From assembly GCA_037039925.1 (NCBI GenBank), contig JAXRKP010000580.1:192001-256000 (forward strand): a stretch of DNA of 64,000 nt. Direction: 5' to 3'. Positions 39,975 through 57,003 of this stretch are shown here, in pieces (position 1 is the first letter of the stretch; the number at the start of each line of letters is the position of its first letter). Below the pieces are notes generated by a model. The model saw nothing but the letters and a program-made list of their open reading frames with translations, was not told the origin of the DNA and ran no database searches. This DNA comes from Doris montereyensis (Eukaryota; Mollusca; Gastropoda; Nudibranchia; Dorididae). The position numbers and the translations under genes are program-made.

Positions 39975-40245
39975 TACAGTCCATAGAGCCAAACATATCC
40001 TGGTTTCAATAGCGTGACGCGGAATAGATGGCAATAATAACTTCCTGGCTAGGATGCTAGTCTGACGAGGTTTTTACTCCCAAGCTAGCGCTTGTATCCA
40101 TTTGCACCTGTGTAAAGTGGGGTAAATTATGTGTGTTAGATGTCTTCCCCAAAGGAACACAAAGTTGGACCTAGCTTTGCTGGAATTTGAACTAGGGACC
40201 TCATTATCCGGCAACCTAATCACTCGACCATCAATGCCACAATAG
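39975..40245 (-). repeat. SINE family A copy, minus strand
   Basis: In reverse it shows the head, the CCTAGTTCAAATTCCAGCAA B-box region, TAGGTCCAACTTTGTG, the CAAATGGATACAAGCGCTAG body and the GGGAGTAAAAACCTCGTCAG tail. It is inserted between the 67-base satellite and the POLR1F 3' end. Confidence 0.8.
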
Positions 40246-40396
40246 TTTTGTTATAAAGCCATTCCCTCTATGACGCCAAGTTACCACTGGCGCTACAGTT
40301 GGCGGTTGTAATGAGGCTCGAGTGTAGATCAGATGTCAAACACAAGACAATTTTAAACCACAGGCAATATGTCGAAGATCTAAGCTTTTAATTTTT

Positions 40397-40826
40397 TTAT
40401 CTTTTCAAACTTTGCTTTTTAGACGGCCATGCTGATTGGTCTCCCGATGACGTTACTGCATGTGCTGGTGGAGATAAAGTTTTATTTGAATCAGTGACAC
40501 CGTCTAGTAAATCCGCTGAGGCACTCACTCTGTCCTTTGCTTTTTTAGGACTTTTGGTCCTTTTCCTTGAATTTGTGTCACAGTCATTTTTACTCACACT
40601 CACAGAAATGTCTGTTTCGTCCAGATGTTTCAATTTGATTTCTTTCTTTTTCTTCCGTGACTTTTTCGTTGATGGACTTAACTGCGTGAAAACACCCTCT
40701 GTAAATAAAACGTCATTCACAGTTTCCTCCTTGATGGTCTGATTGATCATCTCTTTTCCATTGTCCATCGAGTTGTTGAAATCACATTCTGTTTCCACTT
40801 CAGTTTCAATGTTTTCTCCATTGATA
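40397..40826 (-). CDS. POLR1F: POLR1F last exon, charged C-terminal tail
   Basis: Two bases from the previous exon plus T make a Ser codon. The exon then encodes INGENIETEVETECDFNNSM, an acidic stretch, STKKSRKKKKEIKLKHLDET and RKRTKSPKKAKDRVSASADL, ending QSLKR and TAA at 40397. Lysine-rich, poorly conserved tails are usual in this subunit. Confidence 0.85.
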
Positions 40827-43800
40827 CTGATAGCCATGTGAAAAAACAAGTAGAAAAATGTCAATAGGGGGTAAACACACAGATATGATCTTTTCTAGGT
40901 TGAAAAATTTCTAGACACAGAAAAAGACTTCAATGTCGACAAGATGACGTGGAATTTACCCCGATGGCAAAATATACACATTTATCTCCCTTTGTTAAAA
41001 AGAAGAAGAAGAGGGGCATTGCATGAGGCAATCTCTATTCAGTTAACTAAGTAATCAAAGTATGATCTGTATACATATAAATATATGGAAGTATCTAGCG
41101 ACACTACCTATGCATGTCCTTATCTATCCATCTATCTAATATAAATATATATGTTATATAATAGATACATACCTGAATACATTCTTTAATGCCTATCTAT
41201 ATGTATTCATCCCCCCCCCCCTTTCTATTTTCTTTGAAGAAGGGGAAACAACAACTTCATAGAGAAAAATTAAATCCAAGGTAATAAAACAAAGTAGAAT
41301 AATCAGAGATCATATATAAAAAACCCAAGAACAAACAACACACGCAAAAAACAATTAAAAAACCCAAGAACAAACAAAGCACACACAAAAAACAACTCAA
41401 AAACCCAAGGAAAAAGTAAAACAACACACTGGCTGATGTTATAATAAATTTTAGAATTTCTTTTTAAGCCGTACGATGAATATTCTATTTTAAAAAATTG
41501 AACACAAAACAAATTAAAATCATACTAGCACCTGTTCAATGAAAAGTGTACCAAAGCTGCTCTGTAATACATTCTTCTGGAAGAATAATGTAAGAGTACT
41601 AAGATATTCTTAATTTTATTGCAAGTAACCTTGTTCACCATAGACGGTAATCTCAGGGTGACTAAGATATGCACTCAATTATTTCCCCATGAAAATCTCA
41701 CACCTAAAAATAAAAAGGAATCCAATTAAAGATCATCTACAACAGAATTTATTTACTCTACTAATTAAGAGCTATGATCCACCTTAATAAAGATCCTCTT
41801 AACGACAGAATAGCTGCATCAATAATGACATCTGTTACAGAGAATTCACACGTATTTCCAACTTCAAGGTTAACAGCAGAGGAGGGAGGAATGGCAATCG
41901 AGGCATTGAACAAATCCATGACTAGACAGCCAATGTGCCCCTTGCTTATCTGTTTCAAACAAAAAAAAAAGGAGAATGAAATGATGAAAAGTGAAAAAAT
42001 TAATATAGATATATATATAATTAAATAGTAGTTACAGCAGCTATAATGCCTGTTTTCTCCTAAATGCCCGCAATCTCAGTGAAACCGATTTTTTCTATAT
42101 AAATTACCCCTCTAAATGCCCTGTTCAAAACCAAAATTTTCTCCTAAATGCCCAGTCTCAGGGGCAAATCTTCTCCAAGATTATCATAAAGATCGTCCAA
42201 AATTGATTAAAAATGATATTTTTCTTCTATCATAATGCAATCCCATCACTAATACGGTTAATTAATAGCGGTCAGCAACGTGCCATGCATTGTTAATTGT
42301 AACCATCCTACATATACATATTCACTGTAATGTAATAAAGATGACCAGTCCCCTCTCATTAACTCTATCGACTGTGCCATACAACCTTTGTCCCCACTAG
42401 TTTGTCACTAGGCAATTAGAATTGAACAGTCTGCTAGACTTCACCCATGACTCTTTCCTTGATGTAATAAGTTGCATGACATTACCTGATGTTTTTAATT
42501 GACTGGGCATGCATCGCGTGTGAACAGTTTTATTGGTCCCCCGTCTTGCATTGGCTGTATCCGTTGTGCCTATTCGGCTCCTTGTGGCGAGCAATGGTCA
42601 ACCCACCTGCATACCCATCACCTAAGCGTTAAAGAACTCAATGATTTGCAAATGTCCCCATCTGTCACATTCCATTTTACGTAAAATTGAGGACTCTCTG
42701 TTGATTGATCATTCCCGATTTTCCCCTAAATGCACATTTCCTCTGCTCCCCAAGCACTGGGGATTTAGGCGGTAAATACTCTATTACATATCACATTTAT
42801 TAATTACTGACTTAAAAAATTCCCTTATAAAATGCATTTGCACCCGGGCCGAGTGGGTAAAATGCATGTTTAGTGTCTTTCCCAAAGACCACAACGTCGG
42901 ACCTAACTTTGCTAGGATTCGAACCTGTGACCTCATGATCACTCGGCCACCATCACTTTTTTTACATACTCCAGACAAAAATGTTCATTGAACCATAGTT
43001 AGTATGGTTCGTAGTGCACTCAGTTTACATGGAGAGGCGATGGGTGCAGGTGCGGAGGTCTTAGGTTCGATTCAGTGTGATGCCCATGATTTTTAAAATG
43101 TTTATTCCTCTCTATTTGGCTCCTCTCCCTTTCTTCGGACTTTAATAGTCATTTCATGTCCTCATTCAGCTACTCTTATTATACAGTAAGATAAAAGTAA
43201 GCAATCTCACTCAAATATTGGAAGACAGGGATAAATAACGATAAACATTTTCTATCAAGGGGAAACAGGAAAAACGGTTTTACAAGGGACTGTAAATGCA
43301 GATATGAAATTCTATTACATAATAACATGTATTATGCAAGCAGCTATCACATTTTCATCTCGCCTTACTTACTTTGTTAACAACTCCCTCAAGACTCATG
43401 CCGACTGTTGGACAGAACACGTGGAAATTGGCCTCTACTTCCATGCTCAGAAATCCATCAACCACTAAATAGCGATTCCCAACAACTCGCACATTTGACA
43501 CATTCAACAACGCTCCCTCCAATCTGAATAAAATAGACGGGAAAATTTTTTTAATGCAAAAAAGACTTCTTCAATTTATCAACCCTTTTCCAACTGACAT
43601 TCCGGTATTCTCTCTCAATGTTCTAGATTAATTATGTAAGGGGCTTCCTGATGTGGCAGTGAGAGTTCTCTCCCATGTCAGTGAGAGTTCTCTCCCACAG
43701 CTGACCAGTTTACCGCAATTGACCACTAGAAAGGAACTATCAAAATTATACCTGTCCTGAATTTCAAGAATTAAAAAAAAAGTTTTGTTGTTTTCTTGCA

Positions 43801-44466
43801 GAAAGATTTACTTGGAACATTCTTTCTGCATTTTCCGTCGTGAAAGTAATCTACACAATAACTGAAAGTGTAAATTTGGTTTTCTTTGTATCCTTTGCCC
43901 ATCAGATATGTTGAGAAGTCATGCTCATTATTTTGTATCCTTTTGATCTTTTACTCCGTAATGTGATGCACAATGAAAAGGCTCTCACAGGTGAGTCGTT
44001 GTACAAAAATGGAATTGACGATGACAAAGCTGACTATTCTAGGTAAAACTGGAACGAATAGAGATATTCCCAAAACCCATTCGTGACTCATCAGTGCAGT
44101 TTTACGGATCTGCCGTTTATACTCTCTCTCGCCAGAGAACTAGAGTTTTAAAAACAACGATTGCAAATCAATTACATTTTTTTCAAATCTTGCTCTCACT
44201 ACCAATTCCCCCTTTCTCCACTCTCCTTCCTGAAATGCAACCGACAACAGTTCTTTTTGCTTCCTTCCTTTTAAATAAAAACAATAAAAGCCTCATACAT
44301 ACTGATCAGAATATTTTCTCTTGTCCTTCATTAGAGCTGATTTAACTGCGCCATGAAGTTCCTTTTGTTGTGCGGGTGCACAAATATGTGTTTTCTCAAG
44401 CTTTTTGTAAACAACGCCATAGTCAGTGATTTCTAGATAAGATGAAACATTGGAGATAGGATGCCT
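40397..44466 (-). CDS. POLR1F: RNA polymerase I subunit RPA43 (POLR1F/TWISTNB), four exons seen, N-terminus incomplete
   Basis: Known: RPA43 pairs with RPA14-type partners in the Pol I stalk, contacts the initiation factor RRN3/TIF-IA and works in the nucleolus on rRNA genes. Vertebrate TWISTNB is about 340 residues with a lysine-rich C-terminus. Seen: an N-terminal SHS2/RPB7-like region (LEGALLNVSNVRVVGN ... SMEVEANFHVFCPTVGMSLE), then the OB-fold hallmark GVVNKISKGHIGCLVMDLFN followed by ASIAIPP, then a charged tail with KKSRKKKKEIKLKHL and SRKRTKSPKKAK. Joined phases match at all three junctions (44303/43523, 43373/41949, 41783/40826). About 300 residues are recovered, so roughly 30-40 N-terminal residues are missing. 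The gene converges on the QSER1/PRR12-like gene. Confidence 0.88.
40827..41782 (-). other. POLR1F last intron
   Basis: It contains a small tandem repeat (AAAAACCCAAGAACAAACAA units, about 41319-41412), a C10 run near 41211 and otherwise AT-rich sequence. Confidence 0.6.
41783..41949 (-). CDS. POLR1F: POLR1F exon encoding the OB-fold core
   Basis: It runs from TTTGAAACAG to AG|GTGGAT. It encodes ISKGHIGCLVMDLFNASIAI, PPSSAVNLEVGNTCEFSVTD and VIIDAAILSLRGSLL. H-I-G-C-L-V ... F-N-A-S-I and the later L-R-G match the RPA43 signature. Confidence 0.92.
41950..43372 (-). other. POLR1F intron between the second and third exons seen
   Basis: CTAAATGCCC phrases recur at about 42060, 42110, 42150 and 42725, suggesting a degenerate repeat. 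A minus-strand SINE A head lies at 42838-42955. Another tRNA-like stretch lies at about 43010-43090 (GGTGCGGAGGTC, GGTTCGATTC). Confidence 0.6.
42838..42955 (-). repeat. SINE family A head, minus strand
   Basis: In reverse it has GGTGGCCGAGTGATCATGAG, then GTCACAGGTTCGAATCCTAG, GACGTTGTGGTCTTTGGG and GCCCGGGTGCAAATG. The internal promoter boxes are the best preserved of the copies in the window. Confidence 0.8.
43373..43523 (-). CDS. POLR1F: POLR1F exon encoding the end of the SHS2-like region
   Basis: It runs between ATTTTATTCAG and AAA|GTAAGT and encodes LEGALLNVSNVRVVGNRYLV, VDGFLSMEVEANFHVFCPTV and GMSLEGVVNK. The V-N-K end is the same break point as the start of the conserved V-N-K-V-S-x-x-H-I-G-C-L-V block of the family. 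Confidence 0.9.
43524..44302 (-). other. POLR1F intron between the first and second exons seen
   Basis: It has a short direct repeat (GTGAGAGTTCTCTCCCA, twice near 43660-43700). No mobile element was recognised. Confidence 0.55.
44303..44466 (-). CDS. POLR1F: POLR1F exon encoding the N-terminal SHS2-like region
   Basis: It reads NVSSYLEITDYGVVYKKLEK, then THICAPAQQKELHGAVKSAL and MKDKRKYSD, to the donor CA|GTATGT. The frame is open up to a TAA at 44467-44469. An acceptor (TTATTGCAG) lies at about 44486, and the short segment between is open only in another frame (QLARNKGILSPMFHLI). Either a 1-base indel separates them or the true upstream boundary differs. No in-frame ATG that would give a family-like start was found. 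Confidence 0.75.
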
Positions 44467-45599
44467 TTATTCCTAGCTAATTGTGCTGCAATAAAAAGGG
44501 AAGAGTTATATTAAAATTAAAATGATATCATAGCACATCATTTACAAACAAATATTTCAAGCAACTGTAACAATATTAAATATAGCTTCATTTCATTGTT
44601 ACTGTTATATAATAAGCACTCTGGTTGATAACCGTCTGATTTCATATATCTCTTTTATAACAATGAATTGTTTTTTTTATCCTCTTATAATACTGTTATT
44701 TATTTTTTAATGAATAAGTTTACTCGTTCTCCGAACAGTTTTGTGGAGCGCACAATGACTGATGAAAAAATATCTTCACCTGAAAGATATATTTCAGTCG
44801 ATAATATTTTTCTAGATCTAACTGAATCAATGTGATTTTACAGTACTGCATATAGAATCTAGACCTATGTGGATCTTAAGATGGGTCTTTCAGTCGGTCA
44901 TGATTTTATTTATTTTATTGAGATTGAGATTGATTGTAACAGTGATTGTGATAGGTTTTATGAAAGGTAAACCTGTTATTATACAGCATCTAATCTATGC
45001 AGTATTATGCAAATTAGATAACTTCTCTGAGTTTCACATAGGAACATATATGTTCATATATAATAAGCGAGGCAAACTAAAGTCAGAACCTCCTGAATCA
45101 ATGGTCAGTTCCAGTCTGATGTTACACTGACCTTTGGACTGTTCATGTTCAAATTTAACGTCTGTTGTCCTAATCTCACACTGAGTGAAATTGGCGGAAA
45201 TGATCCACACTACTCACGAAGCATTGCAGCAATTGGAAACAACTCTTCTCTTTATTTAGCCCAACTATTTTCTTTACTTATGTCTCTTGGTGTGTGTCCG
45301 TCGCCCACGGAAATCCTTCCCTTCCCAGTATTGATGCTTGGTGGGGGGGGGGGGGGGGGTTCAGGGTCATGGATGATGATAGTGTGTGCCTGACTATGGG
45401 AGTTCTAGCATAGAGTGTGGTCAACATTGATTGGCCTTTTTTCCAGTCACTTAAGTTTCTATTGATGATCAAGTGAGTGAGCTGTCTGCTCTAATTTCAA
45501 TATATAATATATATAGACTCAATATTGAGCTCAATTTAAACGAAAGTGATATAGACCTAGAATCTATTGATACTCCTTAAGAATTGATGTCCTGTTTGA

Positions 45600-47850
45600 T
45601 CCGGGTGTGAAATCAATATCGTTAAGTAGAAAGTTGAAATTTATAAGCCCATGGTTATTAGAGGTAAATATTAAACCAAAAGGACGAGAAATTAAATTAT
45701 TAATAGCTTATGGACCAAACAAAGACGCAGCTAAAGAAGAAAAAGATATCTTCGAAAACGATTTACAAATAGCTGCAGAGAATCTCAAACCCAAACAGGA
45801 ACTAATGCTTTTAGGAGATTTAAATGCTAGAGTAGGCAACAATGTAGAAACGTCAGGTGGAGTAATAGGTAAAGAAGTAGAGACAACAACTTCTCCTAAT
45901 GAAGAGAGACTAATAGATTTTTGCCTAAAGAATAACATGAAAATAGCCAACACCTTTTTTTTCCTCATAAAGGTCTCCACAAATATACAAGAGTAAATGA
46001 AGACAGGTGTGAAAAGTCAATAGACTACATAATAGTTAGCAGTCCCTTTTTACAGTACATTGGATGCAAGAATAAACAGAGGAGCAGAAATATTTAGTGA
46101 TCATCACTTAGTTATTGCCAAAATGAGATTACTGACTGAAGAAAACAAACAGAAAAGGAAAGAGAAGAAAGCTACTAAACTCAAAATAGAGGAACTAAAT
46201 AAACCAATAGTAAAAGAGATATACCAATCTGGGATAAAAAGATTTATCAATGAAAGACAGATAGATCTGAATGATGGCACAATAGAAGAAAAGTGGCAGA
46301 TGTATAAAGAAACACTTCTCAGTTGTACTGAAGATGTCTGTGGTAGGAAACAACTTAAAGGAGATAGGAAAAAGAACAGCATGGTGGAATGAGAACGTCA
46401 AGACTAAGATCAAATAAAAGAAGGATGCCTGAAAGAAATACTTGCAAACAAAGAGACCCGAGATAGGATAGATTACGTGAATAAAAAGAACTATCCCCAA
46501 AGAGGAAGTTAGGAAAGCAAAACAGGAACAATGGGAAGAGTTTGGACAAAGACCTCATGAAAGCTATCAAGGAAATCAAAAGCTGTTTTGGGGGCAATGA
46601 AGAGCATGAGAAAGACCAAAGCATGCCCAATACGACAAATTAAGAATGCCAATGGAGAAATAATGAAAGAACACAGCCAAATTATGGAAACATGGAGAAA
46701 GCATTTTCACCAATTACATTTATATAATCCCTCCAGAACGTATGAAACAAGGAGTAAAAATCAATTAGTAAGAGTAACAAGAAATCTAGAGGAGACAGCT
46801 GAAGATGTAGATATATCAATGGAAGAAATCTAAACAGCTATAAGAAAATTGAAATTAGGAAAAGCCCCAGCAGCAGATCAAGTTTATCCAGAAATGATTA
46901 AAAACCAAGGGAGAGAGGCAGACAAATTACTACATGCAATATGCCAACAAGCATGGAAGTCCAAACAAGTGCCAGACAGCTGGAAAAAGGGAATGGTAGT
47001 ACCAAAACATAAGAAAGTATCATTTGCCAATGATTTTGTTCTGTTTGGAAAATCAGAAAGCGATCTTCAGTCGAATATCAACATTATGAACAATGAACTA
47101 AATAATAGAGGAATGAGAGTAAATGCAAAGAAAACCAAAACAATGCTAGTAACTAGGGAAGCTAAAACACAAAATCTTAAATTGGGCAGGGAGAATTAAG
47201 AACAAGTTCAAAGCTACAATTACCTAGGAGTAATGATTAACTCTGAGGAATATTAAGAGAAGAAATCAGCCAGAGAATCCAAAAGGCAAGCGCAATATAT
47301 AACCATCTAGGAAAGGTATTTGTAGGTAAGCAAGAATTGTCAACAAAAAGCAAAATGGCAGTATACAATACAGTTTATTGTCCTACTCTCCTCTACTGCA
47401 GCGAAACTTGGACCTTAGACAGTAGAGAATACATTAGAGTACAGGCAGCTGAAATGAAATATCTAAGAAGAGAAGTAGGGAAAATAAAAAGAGACAAAAT
47501 CAGAAACACAACAATAAGAGATCAAACCAAAGCAGAAGGCATAAAAACTAAGATAGAAACAATTCAATTGAGATGGTTTGGGCAAGAATTGTTAACAAAA
47601 ACCAAAATGGCAGTATACAATACAGTTTATTGTCCTACTGTCCTCTGTGGCAGCGAAACCTACAGGAGAGTACATGCAGCTGAAATGAAATATCTAAGAA
47701 GAGTAGTAGGGAAAATGAAAAGAGACAATATCAGAAACACAACAAGAGTCAAGAGATCAAACCAAAGCAGATTGCATGAAAACTAAGATAGAAAATCAAT
47801 TGAGATGGTTCGGGCATGTAAACAGAATGAATGACAATAGAATATCTAAC
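45600..47850 (+). mobile_element. Non-LTR retrotransposon (LINE), endonuclease present, reverse transcriptase core deleted
   Basis: The AP-endonuclease part reads LLIAYGPNKDAAKEEKD, ELMLLGDLNARVGNN and SDHHLVIAKMRL (46092). The pre-RT part reads KLGKAPAADQVYPEMIK (46850), followed by AWKSKQVPDSWKKG. At about 47015 it jumps straight to VSFANDFVLFGKSESDLQSN, skipping motifs A and B. The catalytic FADD is FAND. The C-terminal part is present and partly duplicated in tandem (about 47337-47580 and 47585-47840). The sequence then stops in C-runs near 47850 and 47911. It shares family-level identity with the LINE at 33790-34925, including the phrase NINIMNNELN. Confidence 0.92.
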
Positions 47851-50800
47851 CCCCCCCCCCCGTATTTTTGCACTGTGCTGTCACATAACCAGGGGGGATG
47901 TCCATCAATCCCCCCCCCCCCCCCCCAATTTTTACTTCATTCCCACTATCATAACAAATAACAAATTTGGCGATGGTATTCCTATCTGGCCAAGAATTTA
48001 TTGTGTCACCTGGACATCAATTATTAAGGAGTATCAAATCAATGTTGTTCTAGATCTAGATCTTAATGATGTCAATACAAGTAGTCTTTGCCAAATTGCA
48101 CGCCACCAAAATGCATGATCCGTCATAATGCACGCTTTTTCATGTAATCGAATATCACAACGCTTATCACCCCTTCAAAATGCAAGAATGGCTGGCTTGA
48201 TTTCACCAAAATGCAACAGGTATTTGTAAGCCCTTCTTCAATTTGTTGCATTTAAAGAGTCAATCCATGTGAAAAAATTTTGAGCTGTCGTCTATAGAAA
48301 TGATAAATATTAATATTATTATAACCTCTTCTTGCCTTGTCCCAGTGACAAAATCTGTCATGCACGTGTGTCTGTGTATGTATGTGGTATCTAAATCTAT
48401 GTAAACCATGGGCACACATACACACAACAATTTTGCAATTATCTTGGCTCTAGTCACCCTTACCCGCCCCTTCCCTCCTTGACTCAGTGGGTCGGCCAGA
48501 AAATCTGAAAAAGGTCTTGTGTCACTTTTACACACAGAGATCGCACTCAGTATGACAGTAATACAAATGTCAATCACTAAAATACCATTCCTAGTTGCCG
48601 AATGTCTTCATCCCACCCTGTGGTGTAGCATCAATAACAAACAACTAACAAAACAAAAGAAGAATGTAGAAAAATCTAAATCTAGATTCTATTTGATTTC
48701 TAAAAACAAGAATTGCAAGCAATAATGAATCATAATCTTATATAATAATAAAAATAGACTATTTCATGAGCAAAACATAGGCTGAGCGAATCTCAGGAAT
48801 GACAATGATTTCAAACGTCAAATTGCATATTATGGAGTCAGAGAATCAATGTGGAATCAACAATGGCCTCTATCTAGAATTATGGCAACAGCTGTTATAC
48901 CTTTACTCCTGCCATTTGAGTCTTGAATTATTTATTCGAATGAAGGCAGCCATGAAGATTTCGAAGCCTTGCTTCTACTAAACGACTGTAGTAAATAAAT
49001 GAAAGGAAGTCAATGTTTATACGGTAGTGATTGCGTGTGATTCCGTGAGATTTTTTATTGCTATTGGTGCAAGAAGTCCGGCAGGCTGTGCAGGGGTTCC
49101 TCATAATCAGGCATGAGTCCTCTGATTAAGCCAAAGAACGCGCCGAATAATATGAAAGGGCCGCAACCCTAAGTGACAACGCACCGACTGGAAATAATCA
49201 CAGGACTGCTACTCTCCTCCGGCCGAAATGTACACAAAATGAGGAAAAGAAAAATACATCGTAATTAATTAACAATTCAGAGAGAAACTAATGTCCTGTG
49301 ACTCCGTGTGATTCTGGTATTTAGTAATACCCATGCTTATGCCAGTTTGAGTCATTTAGCGCCAAATGCCTGTACCTAATAATATTTGATGATTGGATTT
49401 TGCAGCCCTAATCCTTTCCAATTCATCATTCTATAACCTTATAAATGCATTTAGTGGTTTATAGATGTGCTGTTACGAAGAGACATTAAATCCTTGAGAC
49501 ATCATTTTGGCCATTTTCTTCAAAGAATTTTGGCCGTACATTTTGGCCGTACATTTAGTTAAACACTGTATTTAATAAATCTGTAAGTAAACAAGACCAC
49601 TGTGATTCAAACGTTCACAGTCTTCACCTACTAGCCCATGTTTGTGTAAATTACTTGCCTATTGTAATTGTATTCTTGATGGGTAAGCGAAAGCAAAGCC
49701 TTAGCTACCAAATACTCGAAAAATGCCAAGCGAAAACGAAAGGCCAGATCTAGCTCTAGATAATGATAACAACATAGATCTAGATCTAGAAGCAAGAGCA
49801 AAGCGAAAATGTGAGATTCTGTCAACTTCACGTTAAAATGTTGACAATGATGTAGATCTAGCCTACAGTTATGACCCACTTCATGACAGTATGAAATGTT
49901 TTTTTCCTAATGGATACGATGGTTCGAGAATACAAATACCTTTCAATGGGAAACTGTTTTCACACATCGGTTTCTAACTTTTCATAGATTTAGATTCAAA
50001 TAGATCTCTAGCATTGTTTATCCGTTTTGTAACCGGATTGCTGCACTAGTGTTTGTAAAAATAAATGGATACTTCACCATAATACACGTTCTTTTTCCAC
50101 CTGAGGACCGTGCATTTTGGCGGAAGGTACTGTATATATTATATAAATAGATCTAGAATATAGGTTTTCTAGATTTAGATCATCTAGATCATCTAGATTC
50201 GCACCACAGACAGGCAGGAACACTCTTGACTCACTACATCACCTACCATGCGTTTGTGCTGTTGACCGTTGTCGACACTTAGTGGTCCTCAATCTCAGCG
50301 TAACGTTTCAGATTTTCTATTAACTGTACCTGTATGTATGCAAGATGCCCATTACATGAATACAAATATGTTTTGACTTCTATTCCAAAACGAATGACAC
50401 ATGTTCGTCTCTACGTTCGTTTGTTTATAAATGTTCATTTCAACTTCCGTTTTAAAGTGGCCGATAAGGTTTACATCCTACATAAAATGGTACAAAGTTG
50501 CTAATTTGGGATTAGCAAAAGAAGATGGTAACAATAACAGAGGACAGTCATGAACTATCATAACTTTGATCAGTAAATTATTTAAATTATGCTTGTGTTT
50601 GTATCTGATTACTGAAGGAAACGAGTATCAACATATTCCAGTGCTTCAGTGAATCGCCCTGTACAGCAGGTGACTTACGAAAACATTACAAGAATGTAAA
50701 TTTGACAATCGTCATTAGATCTATTTGCATTTGTAGCAACTCGAGTGAGTTCTTTTATTATTGCTAAACCACTGATTTATAAGTCAATAGTGTGTTCTTT

Positions 50801-51060
50801 TGTGTTGAAAAAAAAGTTGTATAACAATATTATCGTGACACCGGGTAAATCTAGGCCCAGCGGTTTTTCCATCGTGTGATATTTCCGAGGTCAATGGGGA
50901 TTGCCTATATTTAGCAAAGCGTAAGATTATTATTGCATTTGGCACTTATAACGTGATGTAATTTCCTCCAATATATTTACACACCAACTACACGCCCTGA
51001 ATCAAACAGGTTTACAAATTTTAGTTATGTTTGTTTAGACTCATTTTGCAGGTAATCACT
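47850..51060. other. Noncoding region right of the LINE
   Basis: It contains C-runs (about 47850 and 47911), recurring AAATGCA phrases (48100-48220), an AGATCT/TCTAGA-rich patch (49740-50200) and a small duplication (TTTTGGCCGTACATTT, about 49530-49560). A first exon or promoter for POLR1F could lie here, but I see no convincing one. Confidence 0.5.
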
Positions 51061-51390
51061 GCAATATATTGGCGATCTCATTTTCTTAACGGACGTACTC
51101 ATTTCCATTCAAGGGAGGAGTAGGCCATGGCCAGAGAACTGAGAATGAATACTGAGATCTTCAGCTTAGGTTAGGCCCAGTGTGTTGTCTGTCAGCTCAG
51201 TGACGGAAATAGACTGCAGGAGACCACCTTCCTTGTGTTCAAGTTCACGGATAAGAAAGCATCGTGATTTTTAGTGTTTCATCTTATGGTGTTGGATTTA
51301 TCGGTTCTAATTTCATACAAATTTATGTCGGATAGATCAGCCAACCGTTGAAATTTGGAGACTCAAGAATAAGCTCCTGAAGGCCCGGGT
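51060..51390 (+). other. Possible noncoding first exon ending in a strong donor
   Basis: The sequence is less AT-rich than its surroundings and ends in CCCG|GGTAAGTAAAA near 51389. It contains no long open frame and no following coding exon is seen in the window. This is inferred only from the splice-donor match and local composition, so it may be chance. Confidence 0.2.
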
Positions 51391-51525
51391 AAGTAAAAGA
51401 CAATCTTCCTTCGCAGACGTGAAATAGATTTTGTGTTGTTTTGTTCTGTTTATTATGTTGCCGCCGTTACTGGCGAATAATTACGAATAATTCAACAAAT
51501 TCTAAATTGCCTAATACATTCCGTT

Positions 51526-51626
<101 letters not shown>

Positions 51627-51639
51627 ATTAAATACCTTT

Positions 51640-52079
51640 ATGTTACCTAGATCATTAGAAAATATAGAGCTAGAATCTACCTTATCTAGCCAGAACACAT
51701 ATATAGATCTTACTGAAAGTTAGATCTAAAGTGTCTAGAATAACTCAATCTTTATGATTTATGTCTTTTACCTGCAGTTACCTGTTTGAATCTAGATCTA
51801 GATTCTACTATACACTATACAGTCTGTGATTTACACATTTTATAGAAACCCCAAACGATTCATAGACTAGTCTTGAATTATCTCTAGATCTAGATTAGAT
51901 CTAGATTTCTAAATATATTATAATTATTCGTAAGAATCTAGATCTAGAATTGAGATAGATTAGATATCTAGATTTGATCTAGAGTTAAGTAGTTTCTTTT
52001 CATGTAAAGAAGATCTTCACTACATTATTTATCTTACAATTTGCCAATCTAGATAGATCTAGATCTATAGGGGCCTATA

Positions 52080-52080
<1 letters not shown>
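51640..52080. repeat. AGATCT/TCTAGA palindrome cluster
   Basis: Many chained TCTAGATCTAGA-type hexamers, as at 20020-20760, begin just after the (CT)46 tract. Confidence 0.75.
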
Positions 52081-56910
<4,830 letters not shown>

Positions 56911-56911
56911 G

Positions 56912-56912
<1 letters not shown>

Positions 56913-57000
<88 letters not shown>
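56913..57000 (+). repeat. (CT)n microsatellite
   Basis: About 82 bases of pure CT after a short CTTTC start. Confidence 0.98.

Positions 57001-57003
<3 letters not shown>

Larger units (their letters stand above)
34926..40396. other. Minisatellite-rich region between the LINE and POLR1F
   Basis: It holds five different tandem arrays, listed separately, plus a SINE A fragment near 37125 and a minus-strand SINE A (39975-40245). No coding sequence was seen. A short remnant of the 67-base satellite (about 40330-40365) sits between the SINE and the POLR1F stop codon. Confidence 0.7.

Noticed and set aside
42499..42684. 61-codon frame with several Cys and His residues
   Set aside because: The spacing fits no zinc-binding motif I know, and it lies in a POLR1F intron on the opposite strand.
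42838..42955. tRNA gene
   Set aside because: Only the internal promoter boxes are tRNA-like. The cloverleaf does not close and the body is the dispersed SINE family.
49679..49754. Short frame MGKRKQSLSYQILEKCQAKT
   Set aside because: It stops after 24 codons, has no homologous pattern I recognise, and sits in a palindrome-rich patch.
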